A DNA stretch of 64,000 nucleotides. Source: an uncultured Acetatifactor sp. GTDB lineage: Bacteria; Bacillota; Clostridia; Lachnospirales; Lachnospiraceae. The stretch lies in assembly GCA_934402315.1 (NCBI GenBank), contig CAKRTS010000013.1, positions 1 to 64,000 of the forward strand. The letters run 5' to 3'. The translations under genes were made by a program, and so were the position numbers. Below the pieces are notes generated by a model. It was not told the origin of the DNA. It searched no databases and was given only the letters and a program-made list of their open reading frames with translations. This document shows positions 25,989 through 34,848 of the stretch, piece after piece. How positions within the stretch are numbered: position 1 is the stretch's first letter; each line of letters opens with the position of its first letter.

Positions 25989-26897
25989 ATGAAGAAACAG
26001 AAGAATAAGTTAGCGGGTCTTCAAAAACGTAAGGCGATAGCCGGATATCTGTTTATTATGCCCTTTATCCTGGGATTCCTGATATTTATGGTAAAGCCGT
26101 TTTTCCAGTCGCTGTATATGAGCTTTTGTGATGTGCAGCTTGGATCGGCAACCTTTGAGATGAACTGGATCGGCATTGGGAACTATGTTAAGGCATTCAC
26201 CGTTGATCCCAAATTTAACCGTCTGCTGGTAGAGGAACTAGGACGGATGGTGGTGGATTCTCTGGCAATCATGGTATTCAGCTTCTTTGTTGCGCTGATT
26301 CTGAACCAGAAGTTCAAGGGAAGAGCTTTTGTAAGGGCAATTTTCTTCCTGCCGGTAATTCTTTCCTCGGGTGTTATCTTAGGTCTGGAGACAGACAATG
26401 CACTGATGGCAAGTATTCAGGCGGCAGTGGAGGAGAGTACACCGACAGTCAGTATCACAGGCGCGATCAAGACTATTCTGGAGACCGCTGGAGTCGGTTC
26501 AAGAGCCTTTAAGATAGTGTTTGATATTATTGACAATATTTATGACATTGCAATTTCCTCGGGAATCCAGATCATTATCTTCTTATCCGGATTACAGACG
26601 ATTTCTTCGAGTATGTACGAGGCGGCTGACATAGAGGGCTGTACAAAGTGGGAGAGTCTGTGGAAGATTACATTCCCCATGATCAGCTCACTGTTCCTTG
26701 TAAACTGGATTTATACGGTTGTTGATTTCTGTATGAGATCGGACAATGAGGTGATCGAGAAAATTACAGAGGTAATGACGGTACAGCTGTATTATGGCTA
26801 TGCTTCCGCAATGTCATGGGTATACTTCCTGATTGTCATAGCGTTCATCGGTATTACAGCATTGTTCATTTCAAGGAGGGTTTACTATTATGACTAA
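25989..26897 (+). CDS. ABC importer permease with a long extracytoplasmic insertion
   Basis: About 302 residues. Six membrane segments with the EAA loop YEAADIEGCTKWESLWKI. Between two membrane segments is an inserted stretch of about 60 residues (after LGLETDNALM to KIVFDIIDNIYD), longer than in ordinary UgpA-type subunits. Three consecutive ATG codons start the frame; the third, 25989, has the best spacing to AGAAAGGG. It overlaps the next permease by 8 bp and must pair with it. With the lipoprotein at 27996 it forms a second importer in the same locus. Confidence 0.82.
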   Translation: MKKQKNKLAGLQKRKAIAGYLFIMPFILGFLIFMVKPFFQSLYMSFCDVQLGSATFEMNWIGIGNYVKAFTVDPKFNRLLVEELGRMVVDSLAIMVFSFFVALILNQKFKGRAFVRAIFFLPVILSSGVILGLETDNALMASIQAAVEESTPTVSITGAIKTILETAGVGSRAFKIVFDIIDNIYDIAISSGIQIIIFLSGLQTISSSMYEAADIEGCTKWESLWKITFPMISSLFLVNWIYTVVDFCMRSDNEVIEKITEVMTVQLYYGYASAMSWVYFLIVIAFIGITALFISRRVYYYD

Positions 26898-27894
26898 AAG
26901 GGTAAAAGTACATGGAGATAGTACCTTCTGGGAGAGAAACCGGAAATCCGGCGGTTATCTTCTGAAAAAGACCATTATGAAGTACGCGGTCAGCATCTGC
27001 AGATTCATCCTGCTGTTCGGTATGTGCTTCATGATCCTGCAGCCGATTCTGGATAAGATATCTGTCAGCTTCATGGAGGAGCAGGACATCTACAGTCCGA
27101 CGGTCATTGCGATTCCGGAGCACTTTACGACGAAGAATTACATTCTTGCAGCCCAGCTGATGGACTACGGGAAGTCGTTGACAAATACGATCATTGTATC
27201 ATTAACAATTGCAATCCTGCAGATTTCGGTTTGTACACTGGTGGGCTATGGCTTTGCAAGATTTGAATTCCCGTTGAAGAAGTTCTGGTTTGCCTGTGTA
27301 CTGATGGTCATCATTATACCGCCGCAGCTGATTTCTTCGTCCCTGCATCTGCACTTTAAATTTTTCGATATATTTGGTATCTTTGAGCTGACAACGGGAA
27401 GTGCGATCAACCTCAGGGGATCTTCCCTTCCGTATTATCTGATGAGTGCGGGCTGTATGGGCTTGAAGAATGGATTATATATCTATATGATCCGTCAGTT
27501 TTTCCGGAACATTCCGAAGGAGCTGGAGGAGGCAGCCTATGTGGACGGTTGTGGCACGCTGATGACCTTTGTGCGTATCATGCTGCCGGATGCAACACCG
27601 ATCCTGACCTCCTGTTTCCTGTTTTCGTTTGTCTGGCAGTGGACGGACAGCTTTTACTCCAAGATGTTCCTTGGAAATATCGAACTGATCAGTACCCAGA
27701 TTTCGATGCTGGTGGACAGATTGTCGGTATACATCCAGCGAATTACGGGAACCTCGTCTACTGGGTCTGTCGGTTATTCCAACTGTATTCTTTCGACAGG
27801 TACGTTGATGCTGATTGTTCCGCTTTTATTGATCTACCTCTTCGCGCAGAAGGGCTTTGTTGAGAGCTTAAGCAGCTCCGGTATCAAGATGTAA
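26890..27894 (+). CDS. ABC importer permease, partner of the preceding subunit
   Basis: 334 residues, UgpE-like, with the EAA loop EEAAYVDGCGTLMTFVRIML and a closing SSSGIKM. The N-terminus is longer and more basic than in the 20235 gene. The ATG at 26890 follows GGAGGG and overlaps the upstream permease by 8 bp. Together they form the channel of the second carbohydrate importer. Confidence 0.85.
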   Translation: MTKRVKVHGDSTFWERNRKSGGYLLKKTIMKYAVSICRFILLFGMCFMILQPILDKISVSFMEEQDIYSPTVIAIPEHFTTKNYILAAQLMDYGKSLTNTIIVSLTIAILQISVCTLVGYGFARFEFPLKKFWFACVLMVIIIPPQLISSSLHLHFKFFDIFGIFELTTGSAINLRGSSLPYYLMSAGCMGLKNGLYIYMIRQFFRNIPKELEEAAYVDGCGTLMTFVRIMLPDATPILTSCFLFSFVWQWTDSFYSKMFLGNIELISTQISMLVDRLSVYIQRITGTSSTGSVGYSNCILSTGTLMLIVPLLLIYLFAQKGFVESLSSSGIKM

Positions 27895-27917
27895 TTGTAT
27901 ATATATCCGAATGTACC

Positions 27918-27935
27918 CGCCGGGAACACCCCGGA
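27918..27935 (+). promoter_or_regulatory. Hairpin between permease and binding-protein genes
   Basis: CCGGG and CCCGG flank a five-base loop, with no T run after it. A hairpin here, just before a binding-protein gene whose product is normally needed in excess, could act as a processing or stabilising element rather than a terminator. This is inference from position. Confidence 0.3.
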
Positions 27936-27995
27936 AAAGGCATTACCGTTCTCCGGCTGGGAAAAGGATTTATATAAATTTAAGGAGGATGAAAA

Positions 27996-29492
27996 ATGAA
28001 AAGAGAAATGTTTAGAAAACTGATGGCAGCTTCTCTGGCAACCGTGATGGCAATGAGCATGGCTGGCTGTGGAAGCGAGGATGCGGGAGCTTCTTCCGCA
28101 GAGAGCAGCACTGAATCTTCAGTAGCTGAAAGCTCTTCTACAGAGTCCACAGAGGCGTCTTCTGTAGAAGAGGATGTCAATCCGTATCCCGTTCTGACAG
28201 ACGAGAACGGAAACGTTTACGATCTGGGCGGCATGGAGATCGTAATCCGCGACTGGTGGTCCAACAAGGACAATGGCACAGACGGTTTCGATATTACAGA
28301 GAATGATTACGGCGAGGCGACCAAGGAGTACATGGATTGGGCGCAGGAGACCTATAACTTCAAGATCAGAAGAGAGTCCATCTCTGACTGGGGATCTGCT
28401 CCTCAGGATTTCGTAGACTATGTAACCACCGGCGGCGACGAGAACAACTATGTATTCGTTCTTCGTCAGGATGCAGCAATTACCTCCGCTATGAACCAGG
28501 GTCTGATGTATGACCTTGCAACCCTGAAGTCCTTTGACTTCTCCGAGGATAAGTGGAAGAGCGGCGTACATGAGCTGATGTCCAAGGGTGATTCCATCTA
28601 TTGTATGTCTCCCTATGATCCGGAACCCCGTACCGGTGTATTCTTTAATAAGAGACTGCTCTCCGAGGCAGGTATTGATCCTGAGGAGATCTATGATCTT
28701 CAGGAGAACATGGAGTGGACATGGGATAAGTTCGAAGAGCTCTGCGCAAAGGTGCAGAGAGATATCGACAGTGACGGTACCATTGATATCTACGCAATGG
28801 ACATGAACGATTCTGTTCTGTACAATGCAGCTGTATTCTCTAACGGCGGCGAGTATGTCGGCATGGAGAACGGCGAGTATACCTATCGTCTTGAGGACGA
28901 GGAGACTCTTGCAGGTCTTGAGTGGGGCGTAAAGATGGTGCAGACCTACACAAAGACACTGGACGAGAACGGCGAGGCTCCGGCATGGGATTACTACAAT
29001 GGCGCGTTTGTAAACGGTGAAATTGTATTCTGTATCGAGCAGGCATATTGTGCAGGCGCTCCCGGTTCTGGCTCTCCTTGGGCTGAGATGGCTGATGATT
29101 ACGGCTTCGTATGCTTCCCGATGGGACCTAACGCAACCGATTACACAAACTGCTACACAGACAACGTACTTGCAATTCCCGCATGCTACGACGCTGACAA
29201 GGCTGAGAAGATCGCATTTGCATTTAACGTAATCACCGATCCTACTCCCGGATATGAAGATTATCCCGCTTGGAGAGCCGGCTACTATGCAAAGTTCCGC
29301 GATACCGAGTCTGTTGATCTGACACTGACCAGAATGGTATCCAACGGTATGGTTACCTATGATGGACTGATTCCGAACCTGAAGTTAGGTGAGGATCTTA
29401 CATGGAATCTTGGCAGCAAGCCTGTTTCCGAGTGTGTAGAAGCTATCGCTGAAACATGGAAGTCTTATATTGCAGAGGCAAATGCACAGTAA
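27996..29492 (+). CDS. Extracellular solute-binding lipoprotein of the second importer
   Basis: 498 residues. A lipoprotein signal (ASLATVMAMSMAGC, lipobox MAGC) is followed by a Ser/Glu-rich linker (about 28-60) and a family 1 binding domain with MEIVIRDWWSN, DIDSDGTIDIYAMDM and a late WNLGSKPVSE. It captures oligosaccharides for the two permeases just upstream. The gene follows a strong AAGGAGGATG site after about 100 bp of noncoding DNA, and its codons look more uniform than its neighbours', consistent with high expression (by eye, not measured). A strong terminator follows. Confidence 0.87.
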   Translation: MKREMFRKLMAASLATVMAMSMAGCGSEDAGASSAESSTESSVAESSSTESTEASSVEEDVNPYPVLTDENGNVYDLGGMEIVIRDWWSNKDNGTDGFDITENDYGEATKEYMDWAQETYNFKIRRESISDWGSAPQDFVDYVTTGGDENNYVFVLRQDAAITSAMNQGLMYDLATLKSFDFSEDKWKSGVHELMSKGDSIYCMSPYDPEPRTGVFFNKRLLSEAGIDPEEIYDLQENMEWTWDKFEELCAKVQRDIDSDGTIDIYAMDMNDSVLYNAAVFSNGGEYVGMENGEYTYRLEDEETLAGLEWGVKMVQTYTKTLDENGEAPAWDYYNGAFVNGEIVFCIEQAYCAGAPGSGSPWAEMADDYGFVCFPMGPNATDYTNCYTDNVLAIPACYDADKAEKIAFAFNVITDPTPGYEDYPAWRAGYYAKFRDTESVDLTLTRMVSNGMVTYDGLIPNLKLGEDLTWNLGSKPVSECVEAIAETWKSYIAEANAQ

Positions 29493-29526
29493 GGCATCTT
29501 ACAATCAATTGTTTTTATAATCATAG

Positions 29527-29560
29527 AAGGGGTGGTGTTTTCCGGGCATCATCCCTTTTT
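29527..29560 (+). terminator. Rho-independent terminator after the binding protein
   Basis: An 11-bp stem (29527-29537 with 29547-29557, two G-U pairs) with a nine-base loop and a T run. It separates the importer genes from the U32-like pair. Confidence 0.75.
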
Positions 29561-29651
29561 GAATAAAAACGGATCGACATTTCGGAATTATAGATGAAGA
29601 AATACTGGATGTGAGAATAAAGGATCATCTAAAGAATGGAGAGTGTGTAAA

Positions 29652-30611
29652 ATGGAAGTAAAATTTCATTTGCCGGGCCTGCGGCAGAATTACCCGTTAA
29701 ATATGCTGATTTTGAGTCTGATGGAGCAGAAGCCTGAATTTTTCCGGGAGGGCATTCAGATCGCGTCTTTCTTCGGCGAATTTCCGGCATCCCTCTGGAA
29801 CGGTGGCAGACCCTCCAACTACGACCAATGCGATGCTGATTATGTGCGGAACGTTGTCAAAAACATTAATGCGAAGGGAATTCCCGTGCGGTATACCTAT
29901 ACCAATATGCTGCTGAATGAGGAGGATTGCAAGGATCCTTACTGCAACTTCTGTATGCAGATTGCAGACAATGGTATGAACGGGGTCATTGTCTTTTCAC
30001 CTGTTCTCGAAAGGTATATCAGGGAGAATTATCCGGGCTACAGACTGAACAGTTCTACCTGTAAGGAAATCAGGGATATCAGGCTCGTCAACGAAGAGCT
30101 GAAGAAGGATTATCATCTGGTTGTACTTGACTACAATTTCAACAATCGGTTTGAAGAACTGGATAAGATAGAGGATAAGGAGCGGTGCGAAATACTTGTC
30201 AATGCTGTCTGCATACCGGACTGTCCCAGAAGAGGCGAGCACTACAAAAATATTGCCAGGAACCAGCGCATTATGTTAAAAAACCGAAAGCTTCCCGCAG
30301 ATAAGCAGATACCTTTGGAGAAGTGGTATTGTGAATACGGAGAGAAAAACTGTATTCATACGATTCAGAATTACTGCACTTATATTTCACCGGAGGCGAT
30401 CTGGGAGAAATATGTGCCGATGGGCTTCAGCAATTTCAAGATCGAAGGAAGGACAGCCAATCTCTTCTCTCTGGTCGAAACCTACTGTCACTATCTGGTC
30501 CGACCGGAATATCAGGGACAGGCGAGAATCCTGCTTCTGAATAACCTTGCAGCGAATAAGGTTATTACCGTAAATCACCCAAGACCCAGAAAATGGGTGC
30601 CGGAGACATAG
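29652..30611 (+). CDS. U32-like TIM-barrel protein, paralogue A
   Basis: About 319 residues. I see NGGRPSNYDQCDADYVRNVV early, a cysteine cluster DPYCNFCMQIADNG, NSSTCKEI, the CIPDCPRRGEHY motif near 195-206, and FKIEGRTANLF near the C-terminus. The last two resemble the cysteine motif and the KIEGR block of peptidase U32 proteins, many of which are RNA or cofactor modification enzymes rather than proteases. I infer a distant U32 relationship. The start ATG at 29652 follows GGAGAG. It is paired with a paralogue 16 bp downstream. No link to glycan use is apparent other than position. Confidence 0.5.
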   Translation: MEVKFHLPGLRQNYPLNMLILSLMEQKPEFFREGIQIASFFGEFPASLWNGGRPSNYDQCDADYVRNVVKNINAKGIPVRYTYTNMLLNEEDCKDPYCNFCMQIADNGMNGVIVFSPVLERYIRENYPGYRLNSSTCKEIRDIRLVNEELKKDYHLVVLDYNFNNRFEELDKIEDKERCEILVNAVCIPDCPRRGEHYKNIARNQRIMLKNRKLPADKQIPLEKWYCEYGEKNCIHTIQNYCTYISPEAIWEKYVPMGFSNFKIEGRTANLFSLVETYCHYLVRPEYQGQARILLLNNLAANKVITVNHPRPRKWVPET

Positions 30612-30627
30612 GGAGGAGTTAGACGTT

Positions 30628-31536
30628 ATGGCGGCAAAGGAAGTATACTGGCATCTGCCCGGTTTTTGTTATTTCAGACTGTTAAATCAGGTGATCATCA
30701 ATCTCATGAAGGATTATCCCGAGAAATTCAGGGATGGCTACCGGATCGGCTCCGTGTACGGAACCTTTCCCGGAGCGATCTGGAACGGCGGGAGAGCCGT
30801 CTTCGGCATCACGGGAAAAAATGATATTGAGAATATTTTGAAAATTTATAACAGCAGAGGTATTCCGGTTCGATTTACATGGACGAATTCGCTGATCGAG
30901 GAGAAGCATCTGCAGGACACCTACTGCAATCTGATCATGCGCATGGCTGATAACGGATTGAATCAGGTACTGGTAAACACGCCGGTTCTGGAGGAGTACA
31001 TACGGAGGGAATACCCGGATTTTAAGCTGATTTCCTCGACGACAAAACGCATCACCGGCGTAGATGGCGTACTGGAGGAGCTGCAGAAGGATTATTTCCT
31101 TGTTGTGCTGGACTATGATCTGAATCATAATGAGGAGGCGCTGAAAAAGCTGGGGCCCTATGCGGGGCGGATCGAGCTTCTGGTGAATGAGGTCTGTTAT
31201 CCGGGCTGTGCTTACAGGGCGGAGCATTACAGACAGCAGTCGCAGATGCAGCTGGAATTTGATGTGAATACCGCGTTTCCCTGTCCGAACAAGACACAGC
31301 AGAGAAGCTTTAAGGAATGCATGAAACGACAGGCTTTTATTTCTAATGAGGAGATCGGGGATTACATAGACAAGGGGTTTGTCAACTTTAAAATAGCAGG
31401 CCGCGGTATGCCGGTAGAGTATGCGAAGGAGTCCTGTCTCTACTTTCTGGTGAAGGATGACTGCAGAGATTTTATCAGAGGAAAGATCGATAGATTGTTT
31501 GAGCAGTTTAAAAGTGTACAGACAGTCAGAAGGTAG
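30628..31536 (+). CDS. U32-like TIM-barrel protein, paralogue B
   Basis: 302 residues, clearly related to the preceding gene. Shared blocks are HLPGFCYFRLLNQVIINLM, IWNGGR, YCNLIMRMADNGLNQVLV, SSTTKRI, CYPGCAYRAEHY and FVNFKIAGRG. The KIEGR-type block is altered to KIAGR and the DPYCNFC cysteine pair is reduced to one, so the two copies have diverged. It starts 16 bp after paralogue A behind GGAGGAG. A tandem duplication kept with divergence suggests a heteromeric enzyme; the function is unknown. Confidence 0.5.
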   Translation: MAAKEVYWHLPGFCYFRLLNQVIINLMKDYPEKFRDGYRIGSVYGTFPGAIWNGGRAVFGITGKNDIENILKIYNSRGIPVRFTWTNSLIEEKHLQDTYCNLIMRMADNGLNQVLVNTPVLEEYIRREYPDFKLISSTTKRITGVDGVLEELQKDYFLVVLDYDLNHNEEALKKLGPYAGRIELLVNEVCYPGCAYRAEHYRQQSQMQLEFDVNTAFPCPNKTQQRSFKECMKRQAFISNEEIGDYIDKGFVNFKIAGRGMPVEYAKESCLYFLVKDDCRDFIRGKIDRLFEQFKSVQTVRR

Positions 31537-31585
31537 ATCAGCCTGGGAACAGGTGAAAATAAAAAAGGGTTAGAGAGGTCGACAG

Positions 31586-32689
31586 ATGGTGAAGAGGAAA
31601 CGCCATAAATGGGGAAAATATGCTGCCTGTCTGTTAAGCGCATGTTTAGCAGGTCTGACGGGCTGCGGAGGGCAGACGCAGGAAGAGAGTATTGTTGTAT
31701 ATGAGCCGGAGACGGAGGGAACAGCTTATCAGTTTGCAGTGGTCGATATCGGTGACGTAAGTAAGGTCGAGAAGGTGAAAGCAACCTACAGTCAGATGGC
31801 TGAGCAGGAGGTCAGCTTTTCCATAAGCGGTAAATTGATTGAGAAGGTATATGTCAAGGAAGGGGACAGCGTGAAAAAGGGTGACCTGCTCGCCGAACTT
31901 TCCGGGGGAGATCTGGACAGGCAGATTGAGACGCTGGAATATCAGATAGAGCGCAACAGCCTTCTGCTGGGTTATGCGGATACAAATGAGTCCTATGAAA
32001 TATCGGCTGCGTGGGTCAATTATCTCTATAAGGGATGGGGGACGGACGAGAGTGTCAAGAAATCCGTAGAGACGATACAGCAGAATTACAGATATCTGCG
32101 TGAGGATTACAACGATGCCATTGAACTGGATCAGAGGAAGCTCGACAGCCTTGTCAGGGAGCAGAAGGACAGTAAGGTATATGCGTCGATGAACGGCGTA
32201 GTTTACCGTCTGGAAAAGAATCTTGAGGGAAAAACCTCACAGAGAGATGAGACGATTATGACAATTGTGGATACCGAGGAGTGTCTCTTTGAAACCTCGG
32301 TGCCGGAGCTTGCGGGCTACTTTCATGAGGGAGAGACGGTGACTATGACGCTCTCCAGCGGAAAGACGGCAGGCGAATATGTGCTGATGCCTACCCATAT
32401 GGATAAGTGGGGGGAGGAGCAGTATTTCTCTGTGTTTGACGGCTCCTATGAGACCGGAATCGAGGTAGGCGCTTCGGGAACGATCCAGATTGTGACTGAC
32501 TGTAAGGAACAGGTGCTCAGAGTACCGGTCAGCGCGATAAACAGTGCGGATGGGGAAGAGTATGTCTATGTGCTGGATCAGGACGGTCAGAGACAGGTCA
32601 GATGGGTGAAAACAGGTTTACACGGAGACGACATGGTCGAGATCCTGAGTGGTCTTGAAGAAGGAGAGAAGGTTATTCGAAGATGGTGA
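31586..32689 (+). CDS. HlyD/RND-type adaptor lipoprotein
   Basis: 367 residues. A lipobox (LAGLTGC) is followed by a biotinyl-lipoyl-like half (ISGKLIEKVYVKEGDSVKKG), a helical hairpin (about 110-195) and the second half with MNGVVYRLEKNLEGKTS. A beta-barrel and membrane-proximal domain ending VKTGLHGDDMVEILSGLEEG follow. Adaptors of this kind join MacB-like permeases. Its stop overlaps the next adaptor gene by 7 bp. It opens a five-gene exporter-like operon ending at 39226. Confidence 0.82.
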   Translation: MVKRKRHKWGKYAACLLSACLAGLTGCGGQTQEESIVVYEPETEGTAYQFAVVDIGDVSKVEKVKATYSQMAEQEVSFSISGKLIEKVYVKEGDSVKKGDLLAELSGGDLDRQIETLEYQIERNSLLLGYADTNESYEISAAWVNYLYKGWGTDESVKKSVETIQQNYRYLREDYNDAIELDQRKLDSLVREQKDSKVYASMNGVVYRLEKNLEGKTSQRDETIMTIVDTEECLFETSVPELAGYFHEGETVTMTLSSGKTAGEYVLMPTHMDKWGEEQYFSVFDGSYETGIEVGASGTIQIVTDCKEQVLRVPVSAINSADGEEYVYVLDQDGQRQVRWVKTGLHGDDMVEILSGLEEGEKVIRRW

Positions 32690-34848
32690 TCAGAGGAAAG
32701 AAAATAATTTCAGTGGTGCTCTCTCTGGGACTGGCTCTGTCGTTCAGCGGCTGCGGGCAGGGAGCGCAGGCAGTTTCCGGGGAGATACCGGAGCTGCTGG
32801 AGCCCGTAGGTGTGGCACAGAATTACGAGGAAGCGGCAGTGAGAACCCTGTATGATGCAACGGTATATTCCGCAATGGTGTGTCCTGAGGTGAAGGAATA
32901 TGAAGCAGAGCGTTCCATGAGCTTTGAAGAGTATGATGCATTTCCCGGCGAGACAGTAAAAAAGGGACAGAGGCTGCTGCATGGCAATACGGAAGCAATT
33001 GACAAAAGTATTGAGAACATGGAAAAGAAGATAGCTGATATGGAGGAAAGCTATCAGGAGTTTCTGACAGAGAAAAATAAGGAGCTTTCAGAGGCCAGGG
33101 GAAGCAAAACGGAAAACGGCAGGACCGTGGAGAGCATTGAGGAGAATGAGCCGGAGAAATATCAGGTGAATGCGGAAACCGGTGAGCGGACGTTGACACC
33201 GGAATATGCGCAATGGGAGCAGCAGTATGCAAGGTATAGCGGTCAGTATCACATTGCGGATCAGAGTGTCATGGAGCTTGAGGAAGCAATAAAGGAGCGG
33301 ACAGAGCTTTATGAACTGGATCGTAAATACAATCTTGCGCAGCTGGAGTATCTGCGTCAGGATAAGAAGGAGCTGACGCTGACGACGACAGCGGGCGGAG
33401 TGGTTTCCGCAGTGCAGTATTATCTGAACGGGGACTGGATCAGTACCGGACAAAGTATTGTGTCGGTATGTGAACCGGAAAAAAAACAGCTTCGCTGTGA
33501 GTATATCAGCAGAAGCACGGTTACAAAGGCGGAAGATGTTTACGCTCTTGTGGATGGAAAGCGCTATGAGGTGGAATATCAGGTGCTGGAGACAGAAGAG
33601 TATCAGAGACTGCAGGAGCAGAATGGAGCTGTATATTCAACCTTTTATGTCGAGACAGGAGAGGAGGAAATCAGTCAGGGGAGCTATGCGGTAATCGTGA
33701 TTGTGAAGAAGACCGCAAAGGATGTACTTACTGTTCCGAAGGATGCGATCAACAAGGACGATACGACGAGCTATGTCTATGTCCTGCAGAATGAGGAGGC
33801 TGTCTATACCCCTGTGAAGACAGGCATGAGTGACGGCATGTATACGGAAATCGTCTCCGGGCTGTCAGCGGGGGATAAGATTCTGACAGAATCCGCAATC
33901 ACGGCTTCAGACGATACGGCGGTTGTAAAACAGGGAAGTGTCGGGCATGAGTTCAGCGGAACCGGCTATCTGTACTATCCCTCGACGGAGGTTGTGAAGA
34001 ATGATCTGACCTACGGAACGGTCTATTATACAGAGCGCCTTGTGCGGCAGTATCAGCAGGTCGAGAAGGGCGAGGTGCTCGCCAGAGTCAGAGTTGTGGC
34101 GGATGAGGTGGAGCTTGAGCGGAACGAGAGAAAGCTCCAGCGGGAACAGGAGCGTCTGGATGTATGGAAGGCGGAGCAGGCTAAGCTGGATGAGAAGAAT
34201 AGAGATGAAAAGATGTTAAAGGCGAAGGAGGAGACAATCCGTGAGCTTGAGGAGCTGATTACGGATATGAAGAACGATTTCGCTGTCACAGAGATCAGGT
34301 CTCCGATCAGCGGCATTGTCACGGAGGTGGTTTCCTTCGAGGCGGAGGATCTGGTGCAGCCGGGGGCGCGGCTGTTCCAGGTTGCGGACGAGACGCGCAG
34401 CTATATCATTGTCGAAGATCAGAATGGTCAGCTTGCCTTTGGAAATCAGGCGACGATTACCTATAAAGGGCAGGAGGGACAGGATAAGACAGGGCATGGA
34501 GAGGTTGTCACCCAGAATAAGATGGCGGTGAGCGCTACAATTCCTTCGGATTATGCACTCATACAGGTTTCACCGGAGGATATCGGGGAGATGGCAGGCA
34601 GCTCGCAGGAGTTCGACGGATGGTGGAACCGCAGCCGTTTCAAGGTGACCGTGCAGATCCGGTCCATGAGGGGAGTGCTACTTGTACCCAAGAAGGCTGT
34701 GAAGGAAAAGAATGGCTGTACCTATGTCAAGGTTAAGAACCAGGATGGCAAAGCTTTTTATCAGAGCTTTATTGCAGGCGGATCCGACCTCTCAAATTAC
34801 TGGGTGGTAGAGGGACTGTCGGAGGGAATGGAAATATGCTTAGAATAA
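32683..34848 (+). CDS. Double-length adaptor lipoprotein (two adaptor units in one chain)
   Basis: 721 residues, about twice the normal length. A lipobox (LALSFSGC) leads into a first unit with a long helical region (about 105-225) and the usual closing block VPKDAINKDDTTSYVYVLQN and VKTGMSDGMYTEIVSGLSAG. From about 428 a second unit begins: GTGYLYYPSTEVV, a coiled coil (about 475-530), ITEVVSFEAEDLVQPG-like lipoyl half, VPKKAVKEKNGCTYVKVKN and VEGLSEGMEICLE. So one polypeptide supplies two adaptor protomers in tandem. The gene overlaps the adaptor before it and the FtsX permease after it (13 bp). Duplication and fusion of an ancestral adaptor is the simplest origin. Confidence 0.78.
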   Translation: MVIRGKKIISVVLSLGLALSFSGCGQGAQAVSGEIPELLEPVGVAQNYEEAAVRTLYDATVYSAMVCPEVKEYEAERSMSFEEYDAFPGETVKKGQRLLHGNTEAIDKSIENMEKKIADMEESYQEFLTEKNKELSEARGSKTENGRTVESIEENEPEKYQVNAETGERTLTPEYAQWEQQYARYSGQYHIADQSVMELEEAIKERTELYELDRKYNLAQLEYLRQDKKELTLTTTAGGVVSAVQYYLNGDWISTGQSIVSVCEPEKKQLRCEYISRSTVTKAEDVYALVDGKRYEVEYQVLETEEYQRLQEQNGAVYSTFYVETGEEEISQGSYAVIVIVKKTAKDVLTVPKDAINKDDTTSYVYVLQNEEAVYTPVKTGMSDGMYTEIVSGLSAGDKILTESAITASDDTAVVKQGSVGHEFSGTGYLYYPSTEVVKNDLTYGTVYYTERLVRQYQQVEKGEVLARVRVVADEVELERNERKLQREQERLDVWKAEQAKLDEKNRDEKMLKAKEETIRELEELITDMKNDFAVTEIRSPISGIVTEVVSFEAEDLVQPGARLFQVADETRSYIIVEDQNGQLAFGNQATITYKGQEGQDKTGHGEVVTQNKMAVSATIPSDYALIQVSPEDIGEMAGSSQEFDGWWNRSRFKVTVQIRSMRGVLLVPKKAVKEKNGCTYVKVKNQDGKAFYQSFIAGGSDLSNYWVVEGLSEGMEICLE

